From: Undaria pinnatifida
Lineage: Eukaryota > Sar > Phaeophyceae > Laminariales > Alariaceae
NCBI GenBank assembly: GCA_012845835.1
Contig: JABAKD010000002.1
Location: 17,387,129 to 17,451,128, forward strand
Direction of reading: 5' to 3'
DNA: 64,000 bases
The first letter of the stretch is position 1. The number at the start of each line of letters is the position of its first letter. The notes below the pieces were generated by a model. It had not been told where the DNA came from, did not search any database, and worked only from the letters and a program-made list of their open reading frames with translations. Position numbers and translations under genes: made by a program. Shown piece by piece: positions 34,401-47,600 of the stretch.

Positions 34401-37353
34401 ATTCCACGGCGTAGGTTCTATGGGAAGGCCTACTTCATCGACAACTCCAGCAGCGACGGAAACGGCGGGGCCGTGCGGAACGTCTTGGGATCCATGACGT
34501 GAGCTGCCAACGATAGGTTGCATGCTCTGGAGTGGTTGGGTTGCACCGTTCTGGTCGTACTTATACCGTGCAATGTCAGACGCAAGAGCGAGGGCTTCCG
34601 CCCACCGCCGTTCGCAAGTGTCCATGCCACGGCCGTGGTGGTATGGAGCCAATAATATTGTAGCTCCGAGGATATGCTGTTAGCCGCAGAATGTTGCCAC
34701 CAACCAACAACTATGTTAGAGTCCCATAGAGCGCAGCAGCCCTGTGCGCTTCGCTCGAGGCAGGGCAACGCCTGTTACTGTAGTACAACTCGATCCGAGT
34801 ATGAGCGCGGAACATCTTGGGGACTGCTTCGAGCAGCAATCCTAGTGGACTTTTGAGCCTGTTCACGCTATTCACGCTACATATCGCTCCAAATCAGAGA
34901 TCTGTGTATGAGCCGCCTTATCACAAACTGCCTCTTGGTGCGACTTTCTTATGTTCGGTGCTTCAGCTTCAAGGCAGCCGCTCAATTTCTCGGGAATGTG
35001 GCAGACTCTGGGGGTGGCCTCGCTGTGGACGGCGGCGATGTCACGTGAGAAAATCAATAGAAACCTGGGCATGCGTGTGCTACTGAGAGGGGCAAGATTC
35101 CTTCTATATCTTTCTCCTGGATGTCCTGCAATATATTTCGGTTCCCAGTGCAAAACTCTCATCACGCGATGGACCTCGGAGTGTGCCGTTGGCGTCGTCG
35201 GTACTCGCGTATGCATGTTTCCACACGGGTGGGTCGGTCATTCCACGCCCTGTTAAGTGTCTTTTCTTTTGAAAACGCTGCCCAACTTTCGGAGCGAGGT
35301 ATCCGGCGGGTCGCCCGTTATTGCCTCACAGATGTCGCACAAAACGACCTACGCGGGCCACGATTGTTCCCACATGTATGACGTCGTTGGGTGGCTCCCG
35401 GCCTTAGATTTCCCAAGCCCCGACTCAAACATGCGATGGCTACCCTAAATAGCGTATTTTCCCCAAGCTATTTTCCCCATGCTTTGGCTTTGCTACAGTT
35501 TGCCTTTGGCGTGTGCCAGTTCGTGATGTGCCGGTTTTGTCACGTGCCACCTCGATACGTCGGCAGGTTTGAGAAGGGCGTGCTGTTTGACGGAAACGAC
35601 GCCAGGCAAACGGGGGGTGCATTCAGCGTCACGTACCTCAGCAAGTTCGAAGAGTGAGTACACAAAAAATACGGTAGGCCCTGGGTCCCTCTATAGCACC
35701 GGTTGAGTGGTATCGGTTGCCCGATACTCTGGTGCCTGCACAACCGCGTGGCACAAACGGGGACAGCAAGCAGTGGTAGTGTGGGGAGTAGTGCCGGTCG
35801 CGTCGCCATAGTGCCGGCATTTCCGCCTGGCGCATACCGGCAACTCTGGATAGATGATCCACTAGTACTACTATACTACAACTAAGTGAATACGAAACAA
35901 CCAAGGCTACTGTAGGGGTGTCGCTTTTGGGGCCTTTCGTTCCAGTGTGTATAGGGGTCACTCGCGCGAGTGACCCCCCCGCTGTTCTTTTTGCGGCCCT
36001 AATCATTGGTGCTATTAGCAACTTTCATTCAACGATGTTAGTCCCCAACGGGAATGGTAAGCCACCCGCGCCAAAATAGTCACCCAAAGTGTAGTGTTTT
36101 TGTCCGTGAGGTAGAGAGTCACCCGCGCGACTGGATCCAACACCGTAGTGAAAATTGGGGTATATCATAACATCATCATAACACCGTCGTAACATCCCCC
36201 CTACTAATACCATGCCGTAGCCTCGGTCAAACGGTAGCCGGCGCGGTAGCAGCTATATGCGCGCTTCGATAGGCGGCGGAAGCGAGCGAGGAGCCACGGT
36301 ACGGATGCCCCTTTCCCGCCTACCGGCCACGTGTAATGGCTCTCTTACAGTAACTCTGTTCGTTTCTGCGTTGTCGTCACCCTGCAGCGGGGAAGAAGAC
36401 AGCGGTTACGGGTCGCTTACGTTTGAGAAGCCCGACACCGTGAGGACCGTGGGTAACTCCGTCGTCCCTCTGGACGATACCGAGGTGAGAACGAAACGAG
36501 TACTGGTGCGCCTCATTCGTGAACACCCCTAGTTTATGCCCACGAACTGGCGATTACCCCTTTGTTCGCGAATACGCCTTGCTTGTGTCCACGAACTGAC
36601 GAACTCTGTACTGAGCTCGGGCGCAGTTTTTGAGCTCTGGCGCAAACTCCTCGAAAAACGCGAGACCGCACTGCAGTGACAGCAGTTCCCACGGATCGAC
36701 GAAGTGAAAACCCGCAGATGACAATTCCGGAAGTTGTACCCGTTGAGTTTGGAAGTGGCCAAAATACAACTATAGTCCCGGAGAGGGGCATGTCAATACT
36801 GCGCAAAATACACTGGGACGCCAGTAGCGGCCGCAATCCCGCTGGTTTTGTACGGTCCTGCGCTTGGCTTAAATTGTCGGAGAAACGACCACCATTGTAG
36901 CTCTGGAGAATTCATGAAACGTTGGACGGGCCGTGCCCGGTGACCTGCAGAGCAGCCTGGACGCGCCTGTTTGAGATCATGCAGAGAACCCCGCGCACAA
37001 TCTTTTTCGTAAGGTTTCGGCGAATCTCGCTTGGCATAGCGTGCTTGAGGCGATACGTTCGGCTGGATTGTGAATCCCTGAATTTCGTGTTCCCTTCGAT
37101 TACACAGCGACCGGCGAGTGCCATCTCCACCTGCAGCCTGTTTGCCTTACAGTAATTTTCAGCTCCACCGAATTCCGTTCCATTTAACCGCTTACATCTT
37201 GTCCTTATCCTTTGTCCGGTCTTGCGTTTGGCTGTGTCTCCGCTGCCACTGCTTTGCATCCAGTTTGATTTCCCTCTGTGCACGATTGGCTACGTCGATG
37301 ATGGGTCAACTGTAGTCGGTTACCCCGAAGATGACGTTTGCGTCGAAGCCTAA
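28418..37353 (+). CDS. Gene C: secreted Pmp-like parallel beta-helix repeat protein, 13 exons, 399 aa
   Basis: Exons: 28418-28476, 29199-29381, 31223-31307, 31997-32124, 32643-32708, 33023-33094, 33496-33591, 34122-34196, 34415-34498, 34967-35044, 35567-35653, 36388-36484, 37264-37353. They total 1200 nt and end in TAA. Exon 1 encodes the signal peptide MGRSWVFCSLMALASLSSA; 28418 is the first ATG after the preceding in-frame stop. Its donor is AG|GCAAGA, a GC-AG intron at the position where A and B have GT. The N-cap has LCDDV and ECPPN cysteines. Coils carry FRGKTIF, FYGKAYF and FDGND...TGGAFSV, and the C-cap has LCTIGYV and DDVCVEA. One exon here (33496-33591) replaces two exons of A and B. 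It is the most divergent of the three and lies in opposite orientation between them. The fold call is a motif inference; the function is unknown. Confidence 0.88.
30176..30482 (+). repeat. Repeat family 2: two ~120-bp monomers in intron 2 of gene C
   Basis: Each monomer reads ctgtgcg..ggaactata, then a poly-G/T segment, then gacggctgtggaagg, gcatcagttta and a 'gtaagtcgta..accggtgagggga' end. The monomers at 30176-30309 and 30367-30482 are separated by a purine-rich tract. The same unit occurs at 54794-54925 and 55000-55063, and inverted at 59428-59547, 59562-59677 and 59835-59950. Confidence 0.7.
30615..30875 (-). mobile_element. Degenerate, probably head-truncated SINE relative
   Basis: Body segments match the 21.7-kb SINE: a 'ccacaggtgtcttcc' stretch, 'gcgcacagggttcagcattccca', and the 'aactcacgctct...cgctttccgc' part. 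A long C run (about 30670-30686) replaces part of the body. It lies in intron 2 of gene C. No good box B is visible. Confidence 0.55.
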
Positions 37354-37954
37354 CCGAGATGCCCGTTTCGCCCGACGAAGACGTGGCCACTATAAGATGT
37401 ATGGCTGAGATCATCAGGGTGTTCTCTTTGCAGCGGCGATTGGACGTATGGTGTCCCGGTTCAAGAAAGCGTCTATATCGCCACTGGGCACGGGGTATTC
37501 GGAAGAATGAGGCGTAATAATGTCATCCATGGCCGTAGTCTTTAGGGACATAGACACTCGGGGAAAAGGGAGGAAGCGGAAAAGATGCGCCAACGCCTCA
37601 CAAGGGGGTCTTACGGTTGGTCCAGACGTTGTCCGTATTTGGCTAATGCATGTGTGCGCAGGACAGGGCGGATAGGTGCTGGACCTTCACCATAATACAT
37701 ACACTCCCTCAATATCTATTAGTTGGCCTCCGGACCCTCTCCACCCCCGTGTGAAGGTTTCTGAAGTATATTGGCCCCTAGTTGCTTGTAATCTTACACT
37801 GCATGTTTACTTTTTGTATAATATAGCGGCGGTTGGTTGTACCTGCAGCTTCACGGCATGCAGTCACGTCCGTGTTGTCATTGTACTTTTCTTTGTTTCT
37901 GTTTTCGTTTGTTAGAAGCCCCTAGGCATGGGTGAAGCGGCGAACGGTTAGCCC

Positions 37955-38030
37955 GTGGGGCACCTCAGTTGGCTAAATTCCGTTGTAGTGGCGTCATCGG
38001 TAGACGTGGGTTCGACCCTCTAAGCAGTAC
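37955..38030 (+). other. Weak tRNA-like sequence
   Basis: A D-arm-like CCTCAGTTGGCTAAAT and a T-arm-like GTGGGTTCGACCC lie about 45 bp apart. The acceptor ends do not pair convincingly. It is probably a decayed tRNA or SINE head. Confidence 0.35.
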
Positions 38031-39564
38031 GTTGGATACTGAGGCCTTTTTTGTGTCCCAGTGAATATTTTATTTTCTACCTTCTCGCTCGGCACGTTTA
38101 GAAGGTTTCAGGGCGAGACACGTAACAATAACACTCAACACGTGTTGAGCGATCCGAACGTTACTGGAGACAACCCGCATTACAGGAGTCGGCCCCGCGG
38201 CCGTCACTGCCGTTTCTTTTTTGGTATGACATTGGTGATCGCCCGATCGCTCACGTAGTGGTGGACGTGTGCAGTGCCTATTCGTTTCCATTTCCCTTTG
38301 GTTCCTCACGTTATTGTGAGAACCATGACCCCTGCGGTATCTAACCACCGAACCGCGCGACCGGTAGTGCGCCCGGTACTGTCACTACCTGCTCGTTCTC
38401 TGTAGAGCGTTTCCCCCGTGCGAGTATGTCTAGTGGATGTCGGTTTAGTTGCAGTGGTGTAGGACCACCCGCGTAAGGAGCAGCCCATTCGCAGACGACG
38501 GGGACATTAATCCTGCCACACCAACCGCCCTGGCCGGCACTCGGCTCCTAGCTTCTCTACTCCCCGACATTCATCCGGTTCGGAACGCCTGTGCTCCTGC
38601 TGGTGTTCGCCGTTATGGCAAAACTATAGACAAAAATTCTCTCATTTGTGGCCGATTTATCTGCTGTTGTTTTTAATTCGCGCGGAGTATTCCGCAAGCT
38701 ACCTCTCGAGAGCTCCAGAATCCCTTTAGGACTCAATAATTCCTTTCGAAACAGGTAGCGCGGTTGATAATACAACTCCAGCGGCGGTAGGAACGACAAT
38801 TTTCGTAACAACCGAAAGGCAAGGTTGACGTGAGGTCAAGGAGGTAAATAACGCTGCTCGCATTTGGGCTTTGACGTGTTTTTTCGCGTTTGGGTAGGAT
38901 CGGTTAAACACCAAGTTGTGGTAATGAGTTTTGACAGTTTACGGTGAGGTCGTGACCTTCGCGTCCTGAGGTTATCTGAGGCGTCCGAAATTCTAGCGCA
39001 GGAAGCCCCCCACAGCTCAGTCCCTTCCCATAGATACACCGTCAGCACATGCATAATATCACCTCACCTCCTGTGATCGCCTGCTCTGTGTGCTGATCGG
39101 AAAGCGCCACAACACCCTCGTCCGCAGCTCGTTGCCCCCTCCCCCCCTTCGACGGCGCTGGCATGGGGCGGGGGCGACAGTCCTGGTCCTTCTACATCAT
39201 GCCCCAAAGAGCGCGAAACGAGTTGATCGAGTCGTTGTGTTGGGGTTAAACAAATCTGCGGGTCTCCTTCGTCGGCAGCCGCATCGACATCGTCCCGCAC
39301 GCTGGCACCGTTTCAAGTACTCATTGTTGGAATATACAGCAAACGGTGACGTCGGTGCTAAACCGTATCCGCAGTTGGCCGATGCACATTATGCGGCGAG
39401 TTTGTCGACTTGATCTCCTATTCAGGGCCATATGACTTAATAAGGACGTTTATGTAAAGCACCGGAACAATGGCACCACAGCAATGTTACATAGTCGCCG
39501 TCCCCGATGGAGTAGTACGTAAATGTCGTCCCTTCTTTACAGTCAATATCACTGTTTCAATTTT

Positions 39565-39790
39565 CCCCAAGATCGCGCTCGTGCTCATGGGAACTTTGCC
39601 TTGCGTCAACGTTGACTAGCGGAACGCGCGAGAACGCGAGTGTGCAAATTAATATAAATCGACGAGTGTAAATGCCGATAAAACAATGGGAATGCTGAAA
39701 CATTTGCGCGAGAAGAATGAAGGCGCGTACCGGGGGGAAGAAGGCAGCGGTGACCACGGTTTGCCGAGAAGGTCGCTGAGGGTAGCGCCT
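39565..39790 (+). mobile_element. Degenerate SINE relative (body only)
   Basis: The segments 'cgcgcgagaacgcgagtgtgc', 'gggaatgctga' and 'accggggggaagaaggcagcggtgaccacgg' match the body of the 56.5-kb SINE in the same order and orientation. The tRNA-like head is not recognisable. Confidence 0.55.
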
Positions 39791-42700
39791 CTTACGAGTT
39801 GAGCTGAGAGGTAAAATTGACAACTGAGCCACCCCGCGGTAGGGGTGAAGCAAATTCTAAGATTTGTCTGAGCTCCTAAAATGAGGAGCTAGCTCCGTAT
39901 CAACATCATCACCCGAAAAATGAATTCGAAGCCGTTCGTTCGCGCAACCCGAAAAGGTTTCTGTTCCCTGCGCTCCTAAAACAAACACTACTCGTAAAAT
40001 TTTATGGGTAACCGTTAGTTCCTCACTTGAGCGCAGGTCAACCAATCAGAAGGCCAGAAACGTTTTGGCTCAAAACCTGCAACCTCCTCCGTGGGATGAC
40101 TTCAACTAAAATAAAACATATAATTCCAGGGTTGTGTACAACCGTTAGGGTGATCGAGCTAAAGCGACGCTCTCCTGGAGCGCATTCTGCCACATCTTTA
40201 CTTCTACGGCTCCTTTTCTCGCGCTCTGTTTAAAATTTTGCCCCCCTTAGCGCCACTCTACAACGATCCTCCCGCCTCGCGTGTTGTCTTGAACAGCACA
40301 AGCGAGCGTGTTTTGCAACAACTTGGGTCAACCTTTATAAACCGTTGCAGATACAATTTACAATACCGCACTCCTGTAGGTTATGAGCCTCGGCTCAAAA
40401 GCGCCAGGTCGGCTTTCTTCGATTTCGTCGAGATCAAACACGAGGGAAGACCGCTGTCACGCTGTCGCTGCGAACCAGCAAGATAACGCCCCTGTCCCGC
40501 TTTCACGCCATAAACGACTGTCAAGACCGCTGCTATTTCACTACCACGCTAGAAGCGCGCACCAAGACTGTCGTCGTGACATAACGTGCACAGTAAATAT
40601 AGCCCTTGAGGATATATCTACCGAGCGAAGCCATTTTTCAACCAGACGACCTTTTACCACTGCACCGGCGTCATGAGAGAGTCGCACGCAGCAGTGGGCA
40701 AGGTCATCGGGGCTGTCAGAGACAACTCAAACGACTTCATGTTTTTTAATTCTCATCTGCCGCGACGTTTCTCGAAGGGTATCAGGATGGGAATATGCGA
40801 CGGAAACATGAAGGTCGTTAATGTCGATTCTCCTCATTTTTCCGGGAGCCCACAACGCATGGAAGCACGTAAACGAAGGGATCCTGCCCATGCATCGCAA
40901 GTGTCGGCGTTTGATTTGAGTGTTTAGGGTGTCGTGCAGCATTTTCACGTCGGCTGTTCCGGTAGTAGTTCTGATTTTCGTCGTTGTACAGTTGTTCTGG
41001 TTAGGGTTATAGTATTTCTTCGGCCGTGGATGTGTTGTCTGTTCCTTTTTATTTTTTCAAATTTCCCCCAGTCAATTTGAGCCCGCGGGTCACCTTTGGG
41101 GGGATATTGTGGTGTAGAGGGACACGTCGGTATTACCCTCGGGTTTCCTGTTCCTGTTGATGCGTAGACATGCATGTCCTTACTTGAACCGTAACTTATA
41201 GCTGGCATAAGGACCTGTATTGTAAGACTAGGGGTCGTTACAGACACAGGCCACCCTTTGCGGTCTCTCTACTATGCAGGTTCCACGTTGTTGGCCACTC
41301 AATTGTATTATATAGCCTCCTTTTGGTATTAGTCTCACATAGCCATGGAGAAGAACTGAACGCGGGCAAATCCGCGAAGCAAATGCATCATCCCCTTTTT
41401 CCTATACATATGCCTTCAAAGGCATATGAAACCCTTTATATTGTTTCCATATCCTAAATATTACGCCTTGTTAAGCTCCCAGGGCAATACCACAACACTA
41501 GCACACCCTGATGAGCCGTATATATGGGTCTATGCAGAAATGTAGAAGATTCGGGGAAGCACCGGTTCCACGGTCTAAATAGAACATGTCTTGAAGATGC
41601 GGTTCTTCAAAACCTACTCCCACACCGAGAACGGAAGACGGGAAACGGGCTTCAGCAAAACCCCAGCAAATGGCGGGATCGACAGGCGCGAGAGCTATCA
41701 TTCGCCGCAGGTTAACGAGGGGAAAGTGTCCAAAGGAGACAGAAAAAGGAAACGGGAACTATCCAGAAGAGGAAAAAAACATACGCGAAAATGCTAGGGT
41801 CGATGGCGGAATAGTCAAAAACCTCGCCAGGAAAACCCCGAGCGGTCGCACAAAAGCGTGTAGGAACGCTCTATGTATGAAGCCCAACTCGAGCGCGGAA
41901 TGGACATCGTACTTCACCCTTCGTGGACGACGTCGAAACCGAGGGGAGAATTACCGGGAACATCCCATGAAAACTGAATACATGAAAAACCTAGACAAAA
42001 CGAATATATCCCCGGACCGTCGCCGACTACGACGTGAAGTTGTAATAACTCTGATTCGATTTGCGTCAGTATTGGTATGGGTTCACCTACCGAATCGGGT
42101 TTGCAGCGATGCTTGCCCCGGGTTCCTGCTGAGTTCAAGAGCTTTTAGTTTTCTCCAAATCAGTTTTTGAGTGACGTGTCTGCTATAGAGCTCCCCAAGT
42201 GAGGAGTCATCCCACAGTAGGGGTTGCAGTTGTTGGATTAAATAATAATGTACCTGTTGTCTGATTGAGCTCCTCAAGCGAGGAATTACGATCGATTAGT
42301 CATTGATCAAGTAATTTCATGAGTACATAGACTAGACTATATATTTTAGGACTTGGGGCATAGGAGCTTGGTCGGGTTGTGCGAACGAATGCCTTTGAAA
42401 TTATTTTTCGAGTGAAATATTGAGCTCCTCCTGTGAGGACCTCAGGGACAGATCTGACGATGATGTACCCCTGCCGTGGGATGGCTTGTAGCGTTCGTCT
42501 CTTGCTGCTGATGAGGCTCCAGCAGCGGCGGCGGTGAGAGAATATGGCTGCTGACACCTCCCCTCTCTGCATCCTACGCTCGCTCAACGAGGCAGATTAG
42601 CTGGCATCTGGCGGCTCGGAGGGTGTTTTCATCTACGGCCAAGTCCTATGCTCGTGTGCTAGCTGTGCGGAGGCACTTTCGTTCGCTAGCGTGCCGTCCG

Positions 42701-42889
42701 CCTCCAGCCGCGTGGCCCCCACCTGCATCTGTGCATCAAAGCAGTTTCGCCCAACCGCCGCGCTATTCGCGCGTGATGCTATCTGTGTATGCTCATCTTG
42801 CAGACGGCCATCCTCCTATTCGAATGTAAACCACCACCTTACCCCAAGATACCAGAGATCGAACCGAAGATAGAAGATAATTGACTTGA

Positions 42890-43141
42890 TACCCGAAAAT
42901 ACACCCGAACATATCAGAAGAGGCCCGTAGATATACCACGATGTCTACACGATCGAAGACGAGGATACTAACACCCGATCGCCCTCGATTTTTCCCCAGT
43001 GCCAACATACCTGTGATACCCGAAAATACACCCGAACATATCAGAAGAGGCCCGTAGATATACCACGATGCCTACACGATCGAAGACGAGGATACTAACA
43101 CCCAATCGTACTCGATTTTTCCCCAGTGCCAACATACCTGT
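42890..43141. repeat. Tandem duplication of about 125 bp
   Basis: Two near-identical head-to-tail copies begin 'acccgaaaatacacccgaac' and end 'ccagtgccaacatacctgt'. They differ at a few positions, for example gatgtctac and gatgcctac. They lie in the interval between genes C and B. Confidence 0.9.
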
Positions 43142-43759
43142 CCTACGTGAAATCTCCAGACTTATTGGGAGCTGATCGGGTTTGATCATTTTCAACTTGT
43201 GAAATGATCACCCAGCAAAACAGAGTTGACACCAGAGAAAACGTGGCTTACTTGTCAGCCCGCAACCCCGCGGAGACAGGCCCCACAAGGTCAAACCCAA
43301 GACTGACCGACGACTGACTGGTGATCCGTAGCCGCAAAGAGACGCTCAACCACGGACCCACTACCGACCCGCAGCCGCGGGCAGACCCTTTCCCACGAAC
43401 CGACCATCTGCTGCACGCGACGATCTCAGAGCAAGCAGCAGTATCCGTTTTACCACAAAGATGCAACTCGAAATAATGGGAAACCGGGGATGTATTCCGA
43501 ATATCCCCTGACGACCACAAGACTCTAGACCCCCTGATTCAATCCGCCATGGCCCTTTTATGCGTCATTGCCATATTTTACATCGCCAGAAATCAAGGTG
43601 TCTCAGGTTGGCTAAAACCAGACAATACGCACGTTTGTGGCTGGCTCATCTGTTGTTTGAGTTGAGGCGCGATCATCCCCAGTCTAGCTCTTGAGAGCTA
43701 CATACCCCCCCCACGACTCCAGTATACCAGTATGTGTTCTTCACATCAAACAGGTATTT

Positions 43760-43965
43760 CCACCTATCTACATCCAGCACAGCTAGTGTCCGTGCGGATG
43801 CCCCCTGAGAGACGCTCTGTAGTGATAACTTACGAGACAGATATACGAGACAGATATACACATTACAGAATACAGCAAGGTAATTTGTCCATGCAATGCC
43901 AATCGTAATGAACACGAGGGAAAAACACATGCAAGCCAGGACACCAGACTAGTCGCAAGGAAAAA
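43760..43965 (+). repeat. Dispersed repeat family 1, copy 3
   Basis: It has the ordered phrases ctacatccagcacag, gtgtccgtgcggatg, ccatgcaatgccaatcgtaa and catgcaagccaggacaccag. A short internal duplication of 'cgagacagatata' is present near 43831-43858. Confidence 0.55.
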
Positions 43966-44658
43966 AAAACATGGTAATAAGAAGAAACAAGAATGATACA
44001 AATAGCGAGTCAAAATAGGCAGCTCGATCGATTAACTCGAGTTCACGTCAACCACAACAGTAATCATAGCATGCACGGCAGGCAGCACGAGATGGTTTCA
44101 ATATAAGAGGCACATATATACATATATATATATATATGGGCTTTGACATTCTTTCGTGTTGGGTTATCATTGACCAACACACCAGGTTTGATATGGCCCT
44201 CGACGGTCATCGGTGAGACGAAGCTCTCCCGTCCAGGGTATCTCCTCCCAACCTCTAACGCTACATGGCTAAGCTTCGGACAGCTCAGCCTCTGCCCATG
44301 CATTACCCTCCTGCGTGTGAATGGTTCAGACAGCCACCCCACATCAATACAATAAACACTGCCGCCCCGACGCCCATAGTGGGAGTCTGTGCAAAACTGT
44401 TTTCCCGGTAAAAGCCGGGCAATAGCGCACGGCTTTCACGGTGTAGATTCTCCTCTATATCCCGTGTTAATTCTAGTTTACAGCCACTACCGCAGGGTAG
44501 CAGTCTTTGTCCAAACACCCCAGCATCTTCGTCAACGTGTCAACACCGTGGAAAAAGACAAGCGCATCAACAAGAAGATGCCTTCAGACGGACGGACAGC
44601 GACGGCGTATTTTACTTCGTTCCAAATAGTTAGTGTTACATTACGTAGAGGATCAGCG

Positions 44659-47600
44659 CTAGACCGTGTCTTCGACGCAGACGTCATCGAAGTCGAAACC
44701 AACCAGGGTGGTGCCTTCCTCGACATAGCCCAGAGTGCATCCAGTCACCGGCTGCTTGCAGGGGCAGGTTGGGGAGGGGGGTGGGGGCGCAAAGACGGAC
44801 ACGGCACAGAAACTGATCACCTTGGCGACTGCAGTATGGTCCACATATCATACAGGGGTGGTGTCGTGGGATTGATAATTTATGAACCTTAAAAGAGTAA
44901 GCAACCACGTGCAAAAAGTGCGCTCGGTGTTTTGGCTTGGGCGGCACGATCGACACTATTCAAGGTGATGCAGAACAGACGCGATTCACTACCCGTCGTG
45001 TGTAACACATTCCGTAGAAATAACCTGGAGATGAGCGACATACCCAGTATCTACCAGGCGTGTATCAAGAAAGAGGCCGGCCACCGTTTCACAATCATGC
45101 CGTCGAGCTCATCAGGCCTCACCAATCACTATAATGACCGAAAAGTAGGAACGTGGTATCAGGTTTATATAGTACCGGTTGCGTGTATTTCGAAAGGCAA
45201 CCCGAATGAATCCTAATGAGCTCTGGTACACGGCAGGCGGTCAGGTTACCCTATCATCGTGACAACAATATCCTACCTCGTCGTTGTACTGACTGTAGAC
45301 GAGGAAGTTTCCTGAGGCCCTGACCACCTCAGGCTTTTTGAAGGTCATTACTCCCGGGCCGATGTCCGGGTTGGGACTGCGAGAAGCATCAATGCACGCG
45401 ACAACGAAAGGAAAGAGAGTGTGCACATCGCATCAGCAGATTGGAGGTAGCAGGTGGCGTTCGCAAAACACACGCACGCTTGCGGCATCACAGTGGTCGG
45501 AACACACCGGCACCAATCGATGTGCGATCTGATGGCGCCGACGACGCAACGCACACATGGATTATCATGCGTGCCTCCCCAGCAACCCAATCACAAGTAT
45601 TTTGTCGTGTCACATGATGGAAAACACGACATAAGTTTGCGATTTCCTATCGAAAGGCAACACAAGAGTCAACACGTGGTCGTGGCTCGCATGTTGCACT
45701 GCATAATAAAAACATTGAGTTGCACCGCATCATGAAAATATTGAGCGAAAGAAACGATCATCCGACCCCCCCCTCCGCCCTTTCCGAGCAATATATTATA
45801 TCGTGTACGGATACATAACGCAAGCAGGAAATTCCTTTGGCACAAAAAAACTGTCCTCACGTTCCGTACGATCCGACCCCCCCCTCCGCCTTTTCCGAGC
45901 AATATATTCTATCGTGTACGGATACATAACGCTAGCAAGAAGTTCCTGTGGCACAAAAAAACTGTCCTCACGTTCCGTACGGACCGCCGTATGTGAGGGA
46001 GAAGGCGCCACCGTTGTAATCAGCCCCGTTGGTATCGAACGTGACTCCCTTGTTGAATCTGCGACCATTGGCATATCACAGTACATTTGATAGGGAAGGA
46101 ATTTAAGCGATGGCCATACATCGGTCGAGCAAGCGCAAAAAAAATTGGCGTTTCCGTCATTCGCGAGACACCCTGGAGGTGGCTCATCATATGTGTCTGC
46201 GGCATAGTCACCTATTCGGTCGTGCAACTGTAGTTTGATCTAAACCCAATTCGTGAGTTTGCGCTCGAAACGTAGTACAGCCGAGTGGGCGCCAAACCCG
46301 TCTTCCTTTTCGTGCCTGCCAGTTAGTTGCCTGCTTGGGGAGTTGGCAAGAAAAAAATATACTACGTAATAAGTCTGCGAATGTCCTGCGTAGCATTAGG
46401 AACACCCCTCACGTGACGTCACCGCCGGTCACCGCAATACCCCCGCCGTATTCAGCCTCGTTGTTGTTGAACTGCACGGCACCCTTAAAGCTGGACGTTG
46501 GCACGCGCACAAAGAATTCATGGGCAGCAGACGGGGGGAGAAGAGGGCGTGGTCAATGTCACAGCTGTGGTGGCAACCGAACGCACGGGAGAAGGCTCTA
46601 CGCTCAGTAACACGATACTGCGACGAACACGACATCCGACCTGAAAGCTGTCGCACCCTGCTTGCAATGCTGTCGGTCTGTATACTACAGTAGTAGTCTA
46701 CGGAATGCGGGAACGCCTGCAATCTGCACTCACAGAAGGGTGCCCGCGTTGTTTCGAACACCCCCACCCCAGTCCCTGAAGTTGATGTTGTCGTTGAAAT
46801 AGGCTTTTCCATAGAACCTGTCGTTCAGCGCGTGGTCGACCGATCGGAACATAGCGGAATGGCGAGAAGCGGTAAGTGGAAACGATACATTGAAACAACG
46901 CAGCCGGTAATAACGACTAGATCTCGTGAAAGGTGTTGCTACATGTAGACCGCAGGACGGTGACCACGGAAGAGCATATCGCAAGACACAGCAACTTTTG
47001 GAGACTACCAAATGGCGCAAGATCACAATGCCAGTAGGTTGACTTACGTCATTTTGCCCTCGTTGAGAACGGCCGCTCCTTCGTCGCAGTTGTGGTTCTG
47101 GAAGTTGGCGTCATCACGGAAGCTGTTATCGAACAGACACGAGGAAGATGGGGGAAGGGCGGCGGGCGTTCTCACTTGTCTGCCTTCGTCATTCAACCGC
47201 ATTGACTATCCCTTTCGAGATGGAGCACCGGGGGGGTACTAGGGGGGGACTAGTCGCGGGTCGCGGTTTACACGCGCAACCTTGCGCGATGAGACGAGAC
47301 CAAACCATCTCAACGACTGTAACGAACTTGTTGAGTTGCAAATCGGATGCTTTGTACTCATGTGAAGTGTCAACGGATAGACGGGTGGTCGGCTTCTCGT
47401 GATAGTTGGAAGATACATAGCAAAAAAGGCATCACGCTCGGGGCTTTTTGTCTAGGACACGCAGTCGTAGACATGGAGGGTTCACTTACATAACTGTGCC
47501 CCCTTCGTTGGCGACTCCACAGCCCCCGGCGCCATCGAACCCTCCTGTGCAATCACCGAAGGCAGGTTCAAGGGTTCGGCATGCAGGTAACGGAATGCAA

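Larger units (their letters stand above)
37354..44658. other. Gene-poor interval between convergent genes C and B
   Basis: No coding segment with recognisable motifs was found in 7.3 kb. It holds a weak tRNA-like sequence near 37955-38030, a degenerate SINE relative at about 39565-39790, a tandem duplication at 42890-43141, and a copy of the 'atccagcac' repeat at about 43760-43965. Several phrases of the form gagctcc...gaggA occur at 39870-39893, 42188-42212, 42266-42285 and 42421-42440. Their meaning is unknown. Confidence 0.5.

Noticed and set aside
33592-34414. Loss of one coil exon in gene C
   Set aside because: At first the exon equivalent to exon 9 of A seemed absent, but it is present at 34122-34196 with correct phases and motifs (FRGDATF, HSC).
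38320-38390. Second tRNA-like sequence on the minus strand
   Set aside because: Only a D-arm-like phrase is visible; no convincing T-arm or acceptor pairing.
44389-44892. Plus-strand 167-codon frame
   Set aside because: It is antisense to exon 14 of gene B, whose sequence is conserved in A and C.
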